The notes under the pieces were generated by a model. The model had not been told where the DNA came from, searched no databases, and saw only the letters and a program-made list of their open reading frames with translations. From Sphingomonas hylomeconis (GTDB taxonomy: Bacteria; Pseudomonadota; Alphaproteobacteria; Sphingomonadales; Sphingomonadaceae): DNA of 64,000 bases. The stretch is taken from contig NZ_JANQBK010000019.1 of the NCBI RefSeq assembly GCF_025370105.1, positions 28,335 to 92,334 on the forward strand. The letters run 5' to 3'. Shown piece by piece: positions 1-9,179 of this stretch (within the stretch, counting starts at the first letter, position 1; each line of letters begins with the position of its first letter). Both the position numbers and the translations under genes were made by a program.

Positions 1-698
1 ACGTAGGCGCAGATACTGCGTGCGCTCTGCGCGGCGGACAGCATCATGCGTTCGCGCGATTTGCCGATCGTCACGTTGGAGGCGGACAGGTTGCAGCAGA
101 TCAGCGCCCCGGCCAGCGCGCCATAGGTCGAGGGCGGGATCGGTGCCCAATAATCCTCGCAGATTTCGGCGTGGAAGATGAAGGGCGCAAGATCGCTGGC
201 GGCGAAGATCAGATCCGGGCCGAACGGCGCGTCCTGCCCGGCGAGCGTGATATGGCCGCCGAGCCCGGCGCCGCTCGCGAACCAGCGTTTCTCGTAATAT
301 TCGCGGTAATTGGGCAGGAAGGTCTTGGGCACGACGCCGAGGATCCGCCCGCGCGCGATGACCACGCAGCAATTGTACAGCCGCCCGTTGCGCGGGATCG
401 CCGCGCCGACCAGCAATACCGGGCGGAGCGTCGCGCTCGCTGCCACCACCGCAGCGATCGCCGCCTCGGTCGCCTGTTGCTGCGCGGTCTGCAGGTGCAG
501 ATCGTCGATCGCGTAGGAGGTCAGGTTGAGCTCGGGGAAGACCAGCAGGTCGGCGCCGGCTTTGTGGCCACGTTCGGCGAGCAGGATCGTCGCGGCGGCA
601 TTGGCGGCGCAATCGCCGACGCTGGCCGCGGGCGTGCAGGCGCCGACGCGGATCAGCCCGTGGCTGTGGATCGAATGGAACGGATGCGATTGGGCCAT
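1..698 (-). CDS. nadE: NAD(+) synthase, glutamine-hydrolysing, N-terminal part (cut by window edge)
   Basis: The first 232 codons are in the window. They form the nitrilase-type glutaminase domain that releases ammonia from glutamine for amidation of deamido-NAD in NAD synthesis. The nitrilase triad is visible: Glu in VFPEL near residue 56, Lys in VVPKTF near 125 and Cys in AEICEDYW near 180. The N-terminus (MAQSHPFHSIHSHG) resembles the long glutamine-dependent NadE form rather than the ammonia-dependent one. The C-terminal ATP-pyrophosphatase synthetase domain would lie beyond position 1 and cannot be checked. Next gene upstream on the same strand is the DUF421 pair, 40 bases away. Confidence 0.9.
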   Translation of the reverse strand, partial: MAQSHPFHSIHSHGLIRVGACTPAASVGDCAANAAATILLAERGHKAGADLLVFPELNLTSYAIDDLHLQTAQQQATEAAIAAVVAASATLRPVLLVGAAIPRNGRLYNCCVVIARGRILGVVPKTFLPNYREYYEKRWFASGAGLGGHITLAGQDAPFGPDLIFAASDLAPFIFHAEICEDYWAPIPPSTYGALAGALICCNLSASNVTIGKSRERMMLSAAQSARSICAY

Positions 699-737
699 GA
701 GCTGGATGTAGCGGCGCGTTACGGCAGCGGCAAACGA

Positions 738-1223
738 TCAGGCGGTGGCGCCCGTATCCTGCTGGGCGGCCGGCTCGTCCGATCGTTCCTTCTTGATGAA
801 GCTGATCTTGCCTTGCGGCTCGAGAATGCCCCAGGCGACCTCCTGCATCGACCCGATCCCGGCGAGGCGCATCTCCGATTCCACTTCGCTGAGCGTCATG
901 CGATCGCGGCGCAGATTGTCGGCGAGTAGTTTGCCGTCGCGCACGATGACGCGGGGCTCGCCTTCCAGGCTGCGCTTGAGGCGGGGGAACAGATAGACCA
1001 GCCAACCGAGCGTCACCGTCCAGAACGCGAAGGTGCCGATCGCGAGCGTCGCGCCGGTCAGGCTGAAATCGTTGTGCGTGATGCCCTGCTGGATCAGGTC
1101 GCCCATCACCACCAGGCTGACCACCTCGAACGGCGTCATCTGGCCCAGCTCGCGCTTGCCGAGCAGGCGGAGCAGGGCGAAGACGATGAAGAACATCGCG
1201 GTGGCGCGGAGCACGATATCCAT
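738..1223 (-). CDS. DUF421 (YetF-like) membrane protein
   Basis: A 161-aa protein with hydrophobic segments at about residues 5-20, 35-50 and 58-80, followed by a cytosolic domain that carries EGEPRVIVRDGKL, the typical hallmark of DUF421/YetF proteins. The family is widespread and its biochemical role is not established; several members are stress or sporulation linked. Its ATG overlaps the TAA stop of the upstream gene by one base (TAATG), so the two are translationally coupled. Both sit behind a general-stress-type promoter at 1789-1814, which suggests stress induction. Confidence 0.85.
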   Translation of the reverse strand: MDIVLRATAMFFIVFALLRLLGKRELGQMTPFEVVSLVVMGDLIQQGITHNDFSLTGATLAIGTFAFWTVTLGWLVYLFPRLKRSLEGEPRVIVRDGKLLADNLRRDRMTLSEVESEMRLAGIGSMQEVAWGILEPQGKISFIKKERSDEPAAQQDTGATA

Positions 1224-1771
1224 TACGGCAGGACCCGGATGGAGAACGGGATCACGCCGATCCGGCGTTCGCCATCGAGCACGGCGATCTCGCCCTCGGT
1301 GCCGGCGAACAGGGGCGGGTTGATCTGACCGTCGACCTTCATCTGCAGCCTATCGCCCTTCTTCAGCGGACCGTAGCTGAAGCGATAGCTGCCCTGCTTG
1401 AACGATTCTTCGGACGGCGCAGGGATCATCGTGTTGATCGTCATGTCGCGCCACAATTTGGGCGGCACGGCGATGACGAGGTCGGCGATATCGTTCTTCG
1501 CGGTGACGCCGATCCGCGTCTCGAAGAACTCGCCATTGCGCAGCGTGCGCGGCGTGATGACTTCGACAATCGCAGCGGGCGTCGAGATCGACAGCGGCCG
1601 GGCCTGCCCGCCGCCGAACGCACCGAGGAATGCCGCGACGACCATCCCGCCAAGGATCAGGATCGACAGCGGATTGGCATGGCGGGCGAAGCCGCCCTGA
1701 TCCTGCGCGTGCCGATCACCGATGCCATCTGGGATGCGACTTTCGGCACTGTCCACCATCACTGCCCCCAT
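1223..1771 (-). CDS. Membrane-anchored hypothetical protein coupled to DUF421
   Basis: A 182-aa protein not assigned to a known family. It has a short charged N-terminus, one membrane segment at about residues 34-55 (ILILGGMVVAAFLGAF), then a soluble domain of about 125 residues rich in short beta-like stretches that should face the periplasm. The stop overlaps the start of the DUF421 gene, so the two products probably work together at the inner membrane. Two starts are possible: ATG at 1771 or an in-frame ATG at 1759 preceded by a G-rich stretch; the promoter at 1789-1814 leaves a very short leader for 1771, which favours 1759. Confidence 0.72.
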   Translation of the reverse strand: MGAVMVDSAESRIPDGIGDRHAQDQGGFARHANPLSILILGGMVVAAFLGAFGGGQARPLSISTPAAIVEVITPRTLRNGEFFETRIGVTAKNDIADLVIAVPPKLWRDMTINTMIPAPSEESFKQGSYRFSYGPLKKGDRLQMKVDGQINPPLFAGTEGEIAVLDGERRIGVIPFSIRVLP

Positions 1772-1788
1772 GATCGTTATAGGGGCGA

Positions 1789-1814
1789 AACGTTGGGGCC
1801 TGACATTGGGTTCC
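1789..1814 (-). promoter_or_regulatory. General-stress (EcfG-type) promoter upstream of the DUF421 operon
   Basis: Read on the minus strand, GGAAC (1814-1810) is followed after exactly 17 bases by CGTT (1792-1789). This matches the alphaproteobacterial EcfG sigma consensus GGAAC-N16/17-CGTT. It lies in the 48-bp gap between the M20 peptidase stop and the start of the hypothetical-DUF421 pair and points toward that pair. Confidence 0.65.
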
Positions 1815-1819
1815 CGGGG

Positions 1820-3118
1820 CTACCGGGCGGTGCCGAGCCGCGTCATGAGGATCGCGGCGCGCTTGGCCTGGCGGCGCATGCTGGCCAGATCAACGGTTTC
1901 GCCGGGGGCGTGATCGCCGCTGCTCGCGGGGCCGAGCCCGATCAGCCCATCGACATCGCTGGCCACGAAGGAGATGTCGCCAGCCCCGCGGCGCAGCGGA
2001 TCGAGCGGGGGCATCGCGGCGAGGCCGAGATCCTTGTTCACGCCGTTCAGCCGGTCGAGCAGCGCGCGGTTGCCCGGGGTCGGTGCCATGGCCGGATAGC
2101 CGCCCGGTTCGAACATCAGTTCGGCGCCGGTGCCGGGGGCGTGGCGCGCGACGATCGCGCTCATCCGCGTCTTGACGCGGGCGGTCTGCGCTTCGGACAG
2201 GGTGCGGAAATCGCCGCGCGCGATGGCGATCGATGGGATGACGTTCGACTTGCCGGTGGCGGTCGCGCGCACGCCGTCTGCATCCAGCACCGCGCTGGCG
2301 CCGCCGGCGACGATGCCGGTGTTGAAGGTCAGGTTGGGCTCGGGCAATTCGGTGCGGAATGCCGCCAGGATCCGCGTCAGTTCGTTGATCGCCCCGTCGC
2401 CGTACGTATCGTTGAAGATCAGCGAGGAATGGCCGGTCTTGCCACTGGTCTTGAGCGTCCAGCTGTTTGACGAGCGCCGCGCGATCGAGCCCATGTCCTG
2501 CCCGTTCTCGACGAACAGGCCTTCGAAATCGAGCGCGACATCGGCGCGCTTGCCCGCCGCGATCAGATCGGCGCGGCCGAGCGCGATCGGATCGCCCGAA
2601 TCCTCCTCGTCGCCGGTCAGCACGATCTCGATATTGGCAGCGTCCAGCGTGCCCGCCGCGCGCATCGCGCGCAGCGCCGCGATCATCACCACCATGCCGC
2701 CCTTGTCGTCGCCGGCGCCGGGCCCTTCGGCCTTGTCGCCGGTGCGCACGAACTTCTGGAACGGCGAATCCTGTTCGAACACCGTATCAAGATGGCCGAT
2801 CAGCAACAGCCGCCGGGCACCTGCCTTGCCGGGGCGCGTGGCGATCAGGTGGCCGGCGCGCTTGATCGCGGTCATCGGCTTCCACGCCACCGTGAAGCCA
2901 AGCGGCTCGAGTTCGGCGCGCACCATCTTGCCCACGGCTTCGACGCCGGCGAGGTTCATCGATCCGGAATTCTGATCGACCAGTTTCTGCAGCAGCGCGA
3001 CCGAACGCTCATATTCGGCATCGACCGTCGCCGCCATGCGCGCCTCGGGCGGCGTCAGCTTGGCGTGGAGCGGTGCGGCGAGCAACGCGGTCGCGGCAAA
3101 AAACAGCGGGATTTTCAT
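1820..3118 (-). CDS. Secreted M20-family metallopeptidase (glutamate carboxypeptidase-like)
   Basis: A 432-aa zinc-dependent exopeptidase of the M20/M28 clan. A signal peptide is clear (MKIPLFFAATALLAAPLHA), so the enzyme acts outside the cytoplasm. Metal ligands follow the family order: His in GHLDTVFE, Asp in GAGDDKGG, the Glu pair in TGDEEDSG, Asp in ALDFEG and His in GDHAPGE near the C-terminus. The dimerisation domain lies between the last two. The start at 3118 was chosen over an upstream in-frame ATG at 3133 because it gives the clean signal peptide. The closest relatives by motif are carboxypeptidase G2-like enzymes; the substrate cannot be inferred. It stands alone between the tRNA and the stress promoter. 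Confidence 0.9.
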   Translation of the reverse strand: MKIPLFFAATALLAAPLHAKLTPPEARMAATVDAEYERSVALLQKLVDQNSGSMNLAGVEAVGKMVRAELEPLGFTVAWKPMTAIKRAGHLIATRPGKAGARRLLLIGHLDTVFEQDSPFQKFVRTGDKAEGPGAGDDKGGMVVMIAALRAMRAAGTLDAANIEIVLTGDEEDSGDPIALGRADLIAAGKRADVALDFEGLFVENGQDMGSIARRSSNSWTLKTSGKTGHSSLIFNDTYGDGAINELTRILAAFRTELPEPNLTFNTGIVAGGASAVLDADGVRATATGKSNVIPSIAIARGDFRTLSEAQTARVKTRMSAIVARHAPGTGAELMFEPGGYPAMAPTPGNRALLDRLNGVNKDLGLAAMPPLDPLRRGAGDISFVASDVDGLIGLGPASSGDHAPGETVDLASMRRQAKRAAILMTRLGTAR

Positions 3119-3138
3119 TGGTGCGCCCCTCAAAGGAT

Positions 3139-3215
3139 TGGCGCGCCCGGAGGGAGTCGAACCCCCGACCGAGGAGGTAGAAGCTCCTTGCTCTATCCAA
3201 CTGAGCTACGGGCGC
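3139..3215 (-). tRNA. tRNA-Arg (anticodon TCT)
   Basis: A full 77-nt cloverleaf on the minus strand. The acceptor stem pairs GCGCCCG with CGGGCGC, the D arm is GCTC/GAGC, the anticodon stem is AGGAG/CTCCT around loop CTTCTAC (anticodon TCT, reading AGA), and the T arm contains GGTTCGACTCC. The discriminator is G and CCA is genomically encoded. No integrase or duplicated 3' end is seen nearby, so it does not look like an occupied integration site. Confidence 0.97.
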
Positions 3216-3274
3216 GCACGCCACCCGAATAGCGCGGATTGCACAGGTGTGAAACCGGCATCATAACCGTGCGC

Positions 3275-4033
3275 ATGAGCCAGGGGGAATTTCAGCGCGA
3301 CGCAGGCCCGGCGCCGGTCGCGGCCAGCGCGATCGCCGCGCGGCAGTTGCGCTATTTCGATTTCGTGATGGCCGCGTTCGTCGCGATCCTGTTGCTGTCC
3401 AACGTGATCGGCGCGGGCAAGGTCGCGGTGATCCATCTGCCGTGGATCGGCGACTGGCCGTTCGGGGCGGGGATCCTGTTCTTTCCGCTCTCCTATGTGA
3501 TCGGCGACGTGCTGACCGAGGTCTATGGCTATGCGCGGGCACGCCGGGTGATCTGGGCGGGGTTCGTCGCCGTGGCGTTCATGGCGTTCATGTCCTGGGT
3601 GGTCGTCGCGCTGCCGCCGGCGCCGACCTGGACCAACCAGGCGGCGTACGAAACGGTGTTCGGGCAGGTGCCGCGCATCGTGCTCGCCTCGATGATCGCC
3701 TTCTGGGCGGGCGAGTTCGTCAATTCATACATCCTGGCGCGGATGAAGCTGTGGAGCGGCGGCCGGCATCTGTGGATGCGCACGATCGGCTCGACGATCG
3801 GCGGGCAGGGGGTGGATAGCCTGATCTTCTACCCGCTGGCCTTCTGGGGCGCGGCCGGCTGGACCAACGATCTGGTGCTGACCGTATTGGTCACGCAATG
3901 GGCGCTGAAGGTCGGCTGGGAAGTGCTGCTGACGCCCGTCACCTATCTGGTGGTCGGCTTCCTCAAGCGTCGCGAGGGGCTCGACGTGTTCGACGAAGGC
4001 ACCGACTTCACGCCGTTCCGCGCCCGCGTATGA
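3275..4033 (+). CDS. yhhQ: Queuosine precursor transporter (YhhQ/VUT family)
   Basis: A 252-aa inner-membrane protein with about six to seven hydrophobic helices. The block FPLSYVIGDVLTEVYGY at about residues 68-85 is the family signature, as is the later GSTIGGQGVDSLIFY segment. YhhQ proteins import 7-cyano- or 7-aminomethyl-7-deazaguanine for queuosine tRNA modification, so the role here is salvage of a tRNA-modification precursor. The start was placed at the ATG of MSQGEFQ; a longer frame to 3239 would run closer to the tRNA and lacks support. The stop overlaps the next gene by ATGA. Confidence 0.85.
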   Translation: MSQGEFQRDAGPAPVAASAIAARQLRYFDFVMAAFVAILLLSNVIGAGKVAVIHLPWIGDWPFGAGILFFPLSYVIGDVLTEVYGYARARRVIWAGFVAVAFMAFMSWVVVALPPAPTWTNQAAYETVFGQVPRIVLASMIAFWAGEFVNSYILARMKLWSGGRHLWMRTIGSTIGGQGVDSLIFYPLAFWGAAGWTNDLVLTVLVTQWALKVGWEVLLTPVTYLVVGFLKRREGLDVFDEGTDFTPFRARV

Positions 4034-4340
4034 GCGCGCTCCAGGCGGTCAAGGGGTGGCTGGTGGATAACGTGCATCTCGCCAAGGATGCGCTGCATAT
4101 CTATGTCGCGTTGCTGCTGCTGTTCGGCTCGGCGCTGCTGTTCGGCTGGCGCCTGTCGTCCTGGCGGCCATGGCTGGTGGTCTGGGTGGCCGCCGCGGGT
4201 GGCGAGATCTGGGACGTGCGCGACCGATTTGTCGATCATGTGCCGCAAGAGTTCGGCGCGAACTGGCACGATTTGTGGAACACGATGTTCTGGCCGACCG
4301 TCATCCTGGTGCTAGCGCGGCGGACCAGATTGTTCGGGCG

Positions 4341-4344
<4 letters not shown>
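4030..4344 (+). CDS. Small membrane protein coupled to yhhQ
   Basis: A 104-aa protein with a long hydrophobic stretch ([17 protein letters not shown]) and a second weaker one ([12 protein letters not shown]), followed by a Trp- and Asp-rich segment containing [18 protein letters not shown]. It overlaps the yhhQ stop by four bases (ATGA), indicating translational coupling, and its own stop overlaps the convergent purQ stop. I recognise no named domain. A membrane accessory or unrelated small membrane protein are both possible. Confidence 0.7.
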
Positions 4345-5005
<661 letters not shown>

Positions 5006-5009
<4 letters not shown>

Positions 5010-5236
5010 GCGCGCTCGACCCGGTAGTTTTCGATGACCGTGTTGGCGAGGAGCTTGCGGCACATCGCGTCGATCGTCGCGTCGTCGGTGTCGTCGGCGA
5101 CGTCGAGTTCGATCAGCTTGCCCTGGCGCACGTCCTCGACGCCGGCAAAGCCCAGGCCGTCGAGCGCCTTGTGGATCGCCTTGCCCTGCGGGTCGAGCAC
5201 GCCTGGCTTCAGCGTCACGATGATGCGGAGTTTCAT
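5006..5236 (-). CDS. purS: Phosphoribosylformylglycinamidine synthase subunit PurS
   Basis: A 76-aa protein matching PurS in length and in the block [15 protein letters not shown] near the N-terminus and GKLIELDV in the middle. PurS bridges small-type PurL and PurQ and helps ammonia channelling. The ATG at 5236 follows a purine-rich stretch (GAAGGAACAGCA on the minus strand). It lies 19 bases after purC and overlaps purQ by ATGA, so purC-purS-purQ form one transcription unit. Confidence 0.95.
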
Positions 5237-5255
5237 TGCTGTTCCTTCACCAGGC

Positions 5256-6035
5256 CTATTTGGCCTTGTTCTTCCGGTGCTTTTCGAGATCGAGCACCGC
5301 GCTGTCGACGCCTTCGGGCAACAGGCCAAGGCGGCGGGCGACTTCCTGATAGGCTTCGACTTCGCCGCCGAGATCCTGGCGGAAGCGATCCTTGTCGAGC
5401 TTCTCGTTGCTCTGCATGTCCCACAGGCGGCAGCCGTCCGGGCTGATCTCGTCGGCGAGGATCACGCGGGCATAGTCATTGTCCCACAGCCGGCCGAATT
5501 CGAGCTTGAAATCGACCAGGCGGATGCCGACCGCGGCGAACATGCCGCACAGGAAATCGTTCACGCGGATCGCCAGATCGGCGATGTCGTGCATCTCTTC
5601 CTGGCTGGCCCAGCCGAACGCGGCGATATGCTCGTCGGTGATCATCGGATCGCCAAGCGCATCGTCCTTGTAATAATATTCGATGATCGTGCGCGGCAGC
5701 TGCGTGCCTTCCTCGATCCCCAGTCGCTTGGTCAGCGAGCCTGCCGCCACGTTGCGGATCACGACCTCGATCGGGATGATCTCGACCTGTCGGATCAGCT
5801 GCTCGCGCATGTTGAGGCGGCGGATGAAGTGCGTCGGCACGCCGATCAGGCCGAGCAGGGTGAAGACATGCTCGCTGATGCGGTTGTTGAGCACGCCCTT
5901 GCCGCTGATCGTGCCCTTCTTCTGGGCGTTGAACGCGGTCGCATCATCCTTGAAATACTGGATCAGCGTGCCGGGTTCGGGACCCTCGTACAGGATCTTG
6001 GCCTTGCCTTCGTAGATCTGGCGGCGGCGGGCCAT
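5256..6035 (-). CDS. purC: SAICAR synthetase PurC
   Basis: A 259-aa phosphoribosylaminoimidazole-succinocarboxamide synthase, the ATP-dependent ligase joining CAIR and aspartate. It begins [20 protein letters not shown] and carries the family motifs [11 protein letters not shown] at about residues 95-105 and LVDFKLEFG near 175. Length is typical of bacterial monofunctional PurC. It is the promoter-proximal gene of the purC-purS-purQ operon. Confidence 0.97.
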   Translation of the reverse strand: MARRRQIYEGKAKILYEGPEPGTLIQYFKDDATAFNAQKKGTISGKGVLNNRISEHVFTLLGLIGVPTHFIRRLNMREQLIRQVEIIPIEVVIRNVAAGSLTKRLGIEEGTQLPRTIIEYYYKDDALGDPMITDEHIAAFGWASQEEMHDIADLAIRVNDFLCGMFAAVGIRLVDFKLEFGRLWDNDYARVILADEISPDGCRLWDMQSNEKLDKDRFRQDLGGEVEAYQEVARRLGLLPEGVDSAVLDLEKHRKNKAK

Positions 6036-6133
6036 ATGGCATTACCCTTCGACAAGAGCGCCCCGCACCCACGGGAGTCGCGGGCCGGGGCGGGAATGAG
6101 CGCGCCTATATAGACTGCGCGCGGGAGGCGCAA

Positions 6134-7045
6134 TTACGCGTCGCTGCGATCTGCCGGGGGCGGTGCCATCGCCGCGGCGGGGCGTTGGGCGAGCGGCGCG
6201 CTATCGGCGCGGCGCAGGCGCGTGGGCAGGAAGGGCCGCAGCTGGCGCCAGAGCAGCCATAGCAGCAACGCGGCAATCGCCGGCGGGCCGAAGATCGCGA
6301 TGAAGCCGAGCACGAAGGCGAGCGTCGTCTGGGCGGAGGACAGGAACGTGTCGAGCGCGCTGGTCAGCGGCGCGCTGGCGTCGAAGCCGCGAATGCCCGC
6401 GCCGGATTCGTAATCGAACACCATCGGCGTGGTGGCGAGGCTGGCGCGCTGATCGGCGATGGTCGCCTGCGCCGCGCCGATCGTGGCGACGAGCTCGGCG
6501 CGCTGGCGCTGCAGTTCGGCGCGTTCGCTGGCGGGCAGATCGCCGCGAGCGAGCTGCTTGTCGATCCGCGCCAGTTCGTCGGCGGCGCGCGCCCTGCCGG
6601 TACCGAGCTGGGCGATTTCCGCGCCGGCATCGGTGCCGGTGATCTCGGCGTCGATCAGCTTGCCGTCGGCCTTCTCGATCGCGGCGATGCCCTCCTTGCC
6701 AAAGGCGCGGGCGAGCGTCGGATCGAGCTTGAAGGCGAGCATCGCGCGGATGTCGTTTTCGCCGATCAGCTGATAGCGCATGCCGGTGATGCGGCAGCGC
6801 GCGACGCCCAGTTTCTCGCATGCGCCGGCATGGGCTTCCTGCGCGGTGGCGATGTTCTTGGGCGGCAGGCGGAAGGCATAGTGATAGGCGAAGGCAACAC
6901 CGGGCGCGGCGGTGATGTTGATCCCGGGGCCCTCGGCCATGTCGCTGGTCTGTACCGATTCGCTCTGGGACGATTCCGGCGCGCGGCCGCAGGCGGAGAG
7001 GGCGAGTAAAGTGATCGTTGCCGCAGAAATCAGTCCGATCCGCAT
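6134..7045 (-). CDS. DUF4349-domain lipoprotein
   Basis: A 303-aa protein with a lipoprotein signal peptide (lipobox LSAC near residues 16-19), so it is probably lipid-anchored in the envelope. The middle part is a coiled coil rich in Ala, Glu, Arg and Gln (about residues 140-205), and the C-terminal quarter has a hydrophobic helix (TLAFVLGFIAIFGPPAIAALL) followed by an Arg-rich cytosolic tail. This order is typical of DUF4349 proteins, whose function is unknown. The start at 7045 rather than 7069 gives the lipobox at the usual distance. It stands alone 98 bases from purC. Confidence 0.82.
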   Translation of the reverse strand: MRIGLISAATITLLALSACGRAPESSQSESVQTSDMAEGPGINITAAPGVAFAYHYAFRLPPKNIATAQEAHAGACEKLGVARCRITGMRYQLIGENDIRAMLAFKLDPTLARAFGKEGIAAIEKADGKLIDAEITGTDAGAEIAQLGTGRARAADELARIDKQLARGDLPASERAELQRQRAELVATIGAAQATIADQRASLATTPMVFDYESGAGIRGFDASAPLTSALDTFLSSAQTTLAFVLGFIAIFGPPAIAALLLWLLWRQLRPFLPTRLRRADSAPLAQRPAAAMAPPPADRSDA

Positions 7046-7191
7046 CGTCCGTCTCCTATATACTATCACTTAAGTAGGAGTAGGATGGAGCGTTATCCGC
7101 GTGCGGTCAATCGAGTTTCGAACGGCTTTGCCGGACCCCAATTCGTCCACCCCGGACTGGTTCGTGTTCGTACCGCTCCAACATGTACTTC

Positions 7192-7275
7192 TGTTCTCCC
7201 GCGAAGGCGGGAGCCCAGGATTTCGAAGGATGCCGCTCGTGGCCCTGGGCCCCCGCTTTCGCGGGGGAACAGGCG
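7192..7275. repeat. REP-type inverted pair
   Basis: Two short palindromes face each other: one at 7192-7219 (core CCCGCGAAGGCGGG followed by AGCCCAGG) and one at 7243-7275 (CCCTGGGC followed by CCCCGCTTTCGCGGGG). Together they form an imperfect inverted repeat about 84 bases long between two minus-strand genes. The same design, with related GGGCCC/CCCGG cores, recurs at 8304, 50722, 61713 and 63209. Confidence 0.75.
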
Positions 7276-7332
7276 GGTACATGCTTGAAGGGGAAAGCAC
7301 CGACTTGTTTCGGGGGGGCTCGCTCGGCGCAT

Positions 7333-8238
7333 TCAGCGCTGCGCGGCGGCAAGAAGCGCTTTCGTCTTGCGCCATGCTTCAGTGTCGGGCGCGACCAGTT
7401 CGACGTGCCCGGTGTCGGGCACGATGTGCAGCACTGCTTGGTCGCCGGCTTTCCGTGCCTGCGCCGTATAGCCGGTCGCCAGGCGCATCGGGATGATGCG
7501 GTCTTCCCGGCCGTTGACCAGGTCCTGCGGAACGCGAAGCGGCAGGAGGCGGGGCACCGAGGTGTCGCGGTAGATGTCGGGACGGGCGGGCGTGGGCTTG
7601 CCGAGCAGGTCGCCGACGACTTCGGTGCCGCAGCCATTGTCGGGGCTGGCGGCGGTGGCTTCGAGATCGGGCAGGCCGCCCAGGCTGATGACATGCGCGA
7701 TCTTCAGCGGGTGCGCGCTGTGCAGCGGGCTGTCCTTGGGCAGTCGCGCGCGGGCCGCCAGCCACAGCGCCAAATGGCCACCGGCGCTATGGCCGATCGC
7801 GACGACATGCTTGGCGTCCAAGCCGTACTGCGCCGCGGCGTCGCGCAGCGCGTCGGTCGCCTTTGCCGCGTCCTGGAAGGTGCCGGGATAGCCGCCGCCG
7901 GTACGATCGACGCCGCGATAATCGATATTCCATACCGCATAGCCGGCCTTGCGCAGATCGTCCGCGACCCAGTTCATCAGGCTGCGATCGGCGATACTGG
8001 TGGTCCAGCAGCCGCCATGCACCACCAGGACGGTGGGGTAGGGCTTGCCCCTGGGCCGTGGGCCGGCGGGGAGCCACAGATCGACCTTCTGCAAATGATC
8101 GTCGCCATAGGCGATGGTCGCGTCCGGCACGGGCTTCGCGCGGCTGGTGAGATCGTCCCAGGTGAGCAGTTTGGGGGTGTCGGCGGCGGTCACCGCCGGA
8201 GTGAGCGCGATCAGCGCGAGGATGGCAAGACGGAACAT
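7333..8238 (-). CDS. Secreted alpha/beta hydrolase (esterase/BD-FAE-like)
   Basis: A 301-aa serine hydrolase with a signal peptide (MFRLAILALIALTPAVTAAD), so it acts in the periplasm or outside. The oxyanion motif VHGGCW lies near residue 75 and the nucleophile elbow GHSAGGH near 150; the Asp and His complete the triad in GREDRIIP and DTGHVEL. The HGG form plus GHSAGG places it with the carboxylesterase/kynurenine-formamidase-like branch. Substrate is unknown. The ATG at 8238 was chosen because it gives the signal peptide; an upstream frame to 8301 only adds Pro-rich sequence. Confidence 0.85.
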   Translation of the reverse strand: MFRLAILALIALTPAVTAADTPKLLTWDDLTSRAKPVPDATIAYGDDHLQKVDLWLPAGPRPRGKPYPTVLVVHGGCWTTSIADRSLMNWVADDLRKAGYAVWNIDYRGVDRTGGGYPGTFQDAAKATDALRDAAAQYGLDAKHVVAIGHSAGGHLALWLAARARLPKDSPLHSAHPLKIAHVISLGGLPDLEATAASPDNGCGTEVVGDLLGKPTPARPDIYRDTSVPRLLPLRVPQDLVNGREDRIIPMRLATGYTAQARKAGDQAVLHIVPDTGHVELVAPDTEAWRKTKALLAAAQR

Positions 8239-8303
8239 GGGGCGGGGCTTAGCGGGCGCGTTTGGAAGAGGCGAGGGGGACTGCGTAAACTTCTCCGGCA
8301 CTT

Positions 8304-8405
8304 GCCCGGCGAACGCCGGGGGTCAGTCGCGATCGCGGCGGGAACTGGGCATAGCGCGTGATAGGCCCTGTCTTGCTACTGGACCCTGGCCTTTGCCGGG
8401 GTGGT
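8304..8405. repeat. REP-type inverted pair, degenerate
   Basis: Palindromes at 8304-8326 (CCCGGCGAACGCCGGG) and 8380-8405 (CCCTGGCCTTTGCCGGGG) in inverted orientation, similar to the pairs at 50722 and 61713 but with mismatches. They lie in the gene-free stretch 8239-8735, next to the GIY-YIG remnant. Another short dyad, CCCCGGCTCCGGCCCGGGG, sits at about 8581-8600. Confidence 0.6.
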
Positions 8406-8541
8406 GCATTGGGTGCAGGCCGTGCGCTGGCAGAAGCCGGACCCGTCGCCGCTCCGATGCTGTCGGATGCGTGCTGGTAGCTCGGCGGTAACGCCGACAT
8501 GCGCGGCCCGCGATAACGATCGGCCATGATATGGATCCACC
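8401..8541 (-). pseudogene. Decayed GIY-YIG endonuclease fragment
   Basis: On the minus strand one frame gives HIMADRYRG and, after a shift of frame, another gives HVGVTAELPARIRQHRSG followed by DGSGFCQR. These line up with the core of small GIY-YIG (YhbQ-type) nucleases, where a segment like ILADRYRGTLYVGVT is followed by DLPxRIxQHR. The frame change between the two blocks and the lack of a start or of the rest of the domain show a broken gene. Nothing else is seen in 8239-8735 apart from REP dyads. Confidence 0.5.
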
Positions 8542-8735
8542 TGCCGCGATGCCCCGTCCCGAGATAAGGTGAGCAGCGGGACCCCGGCTCCGGCCCGGGG
8601 TGACAGGTAGGAGTGAATGGTCGGCTTCCCCCCATTTTCGCCGTCACGACGCTTCGAGGTAATCAACCGCCCGAAGGCAGGCCGGCGGCTGAAGGATGGA
8701 AAGCGGACGTGCAGGTAACGCCCAGAAGCCGACGT

Positions 8736-9179
8736 TCAGGGTTTTGGTTGCCTTACACCGGCGTACCAAAAGGTAGTGGCCGACAGCGCTGCGATAGCCC
8801 CAAACGCCAGCGTCCATTTTATGGCGACGGCGCCCTGCATGAACAAGCCGAACGGATTGACGGGTGGCGCCGGCGCCGAGGCCAGCCGCAGCCAGACAGC
8901 AATCGCACCAGCTAGCAGCACGAAGGGCAGGACGGTGGCGCTCAGGTAGTGAATCAAACCAGTTTTTTTGAAACGTCGCAAGCCTACGTGGATGGGAATC
9001 CCTATCACTAAAGTAACGCCGTAGCTGAGCACGACAAATACCAACATGGCGATCAAAATGTCTGCGATATCAGCGTCGCCCACGTCCCCGAGCACTGCAT
9101 TGGCTCCGGTCGCGAAGAGCAGCGGAACCGCTACAGGCAGCGGGGCCAGTGCGAAGGCCTTTATCTCTCGCTCGTTCAT
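8736..9179 (-). CDS. Hypothetical four-helix membrane protein
   Basis: A 147-aa protein with hydrophobic segments at about residues 10-28, 40-62, 80-100 and 118-135 and short polar loops, one containing VGLRRFKKTGLIHYL. I know no family name for it. The start at 9179 (MNEREIKAF) is preceded on the minus strand by a long G-run with GGAAG about five bases before the ATG, a better ribosome site than the ATG at 9212. The stretch from here to 10633 looks less GC-biased than its neighbours and holds only small unlinked genes, so it may be acquired. Confidence 0.68.
   Translation of the reverse strand: MNEREIKAFALAPLPVAVPLLFATGANAVLGDVGDADIADILIAMLVFVVLSYGVTLVIGIPIHVGLRRFKKTGLIHYLSATVLPFVLLAGAIAVWLRLASAPAPPVNPFGLFMQGAVAIKWTLAFGAIAALSATTFWYAGVRQPKP

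Noticed and set aside
3139..3215. tRNA-Arg as an integration site of a mobile island
   Set aside because: The tRNA is intact, no integrase lies within reach and no repeat of its 3' end was seen; flanks are housekeeping genes.
7101..7330. Small coding frames over 7100-7330
   Set aside because: They follow the REP hairpins, lack ribosome sites and share no recognisable motif.
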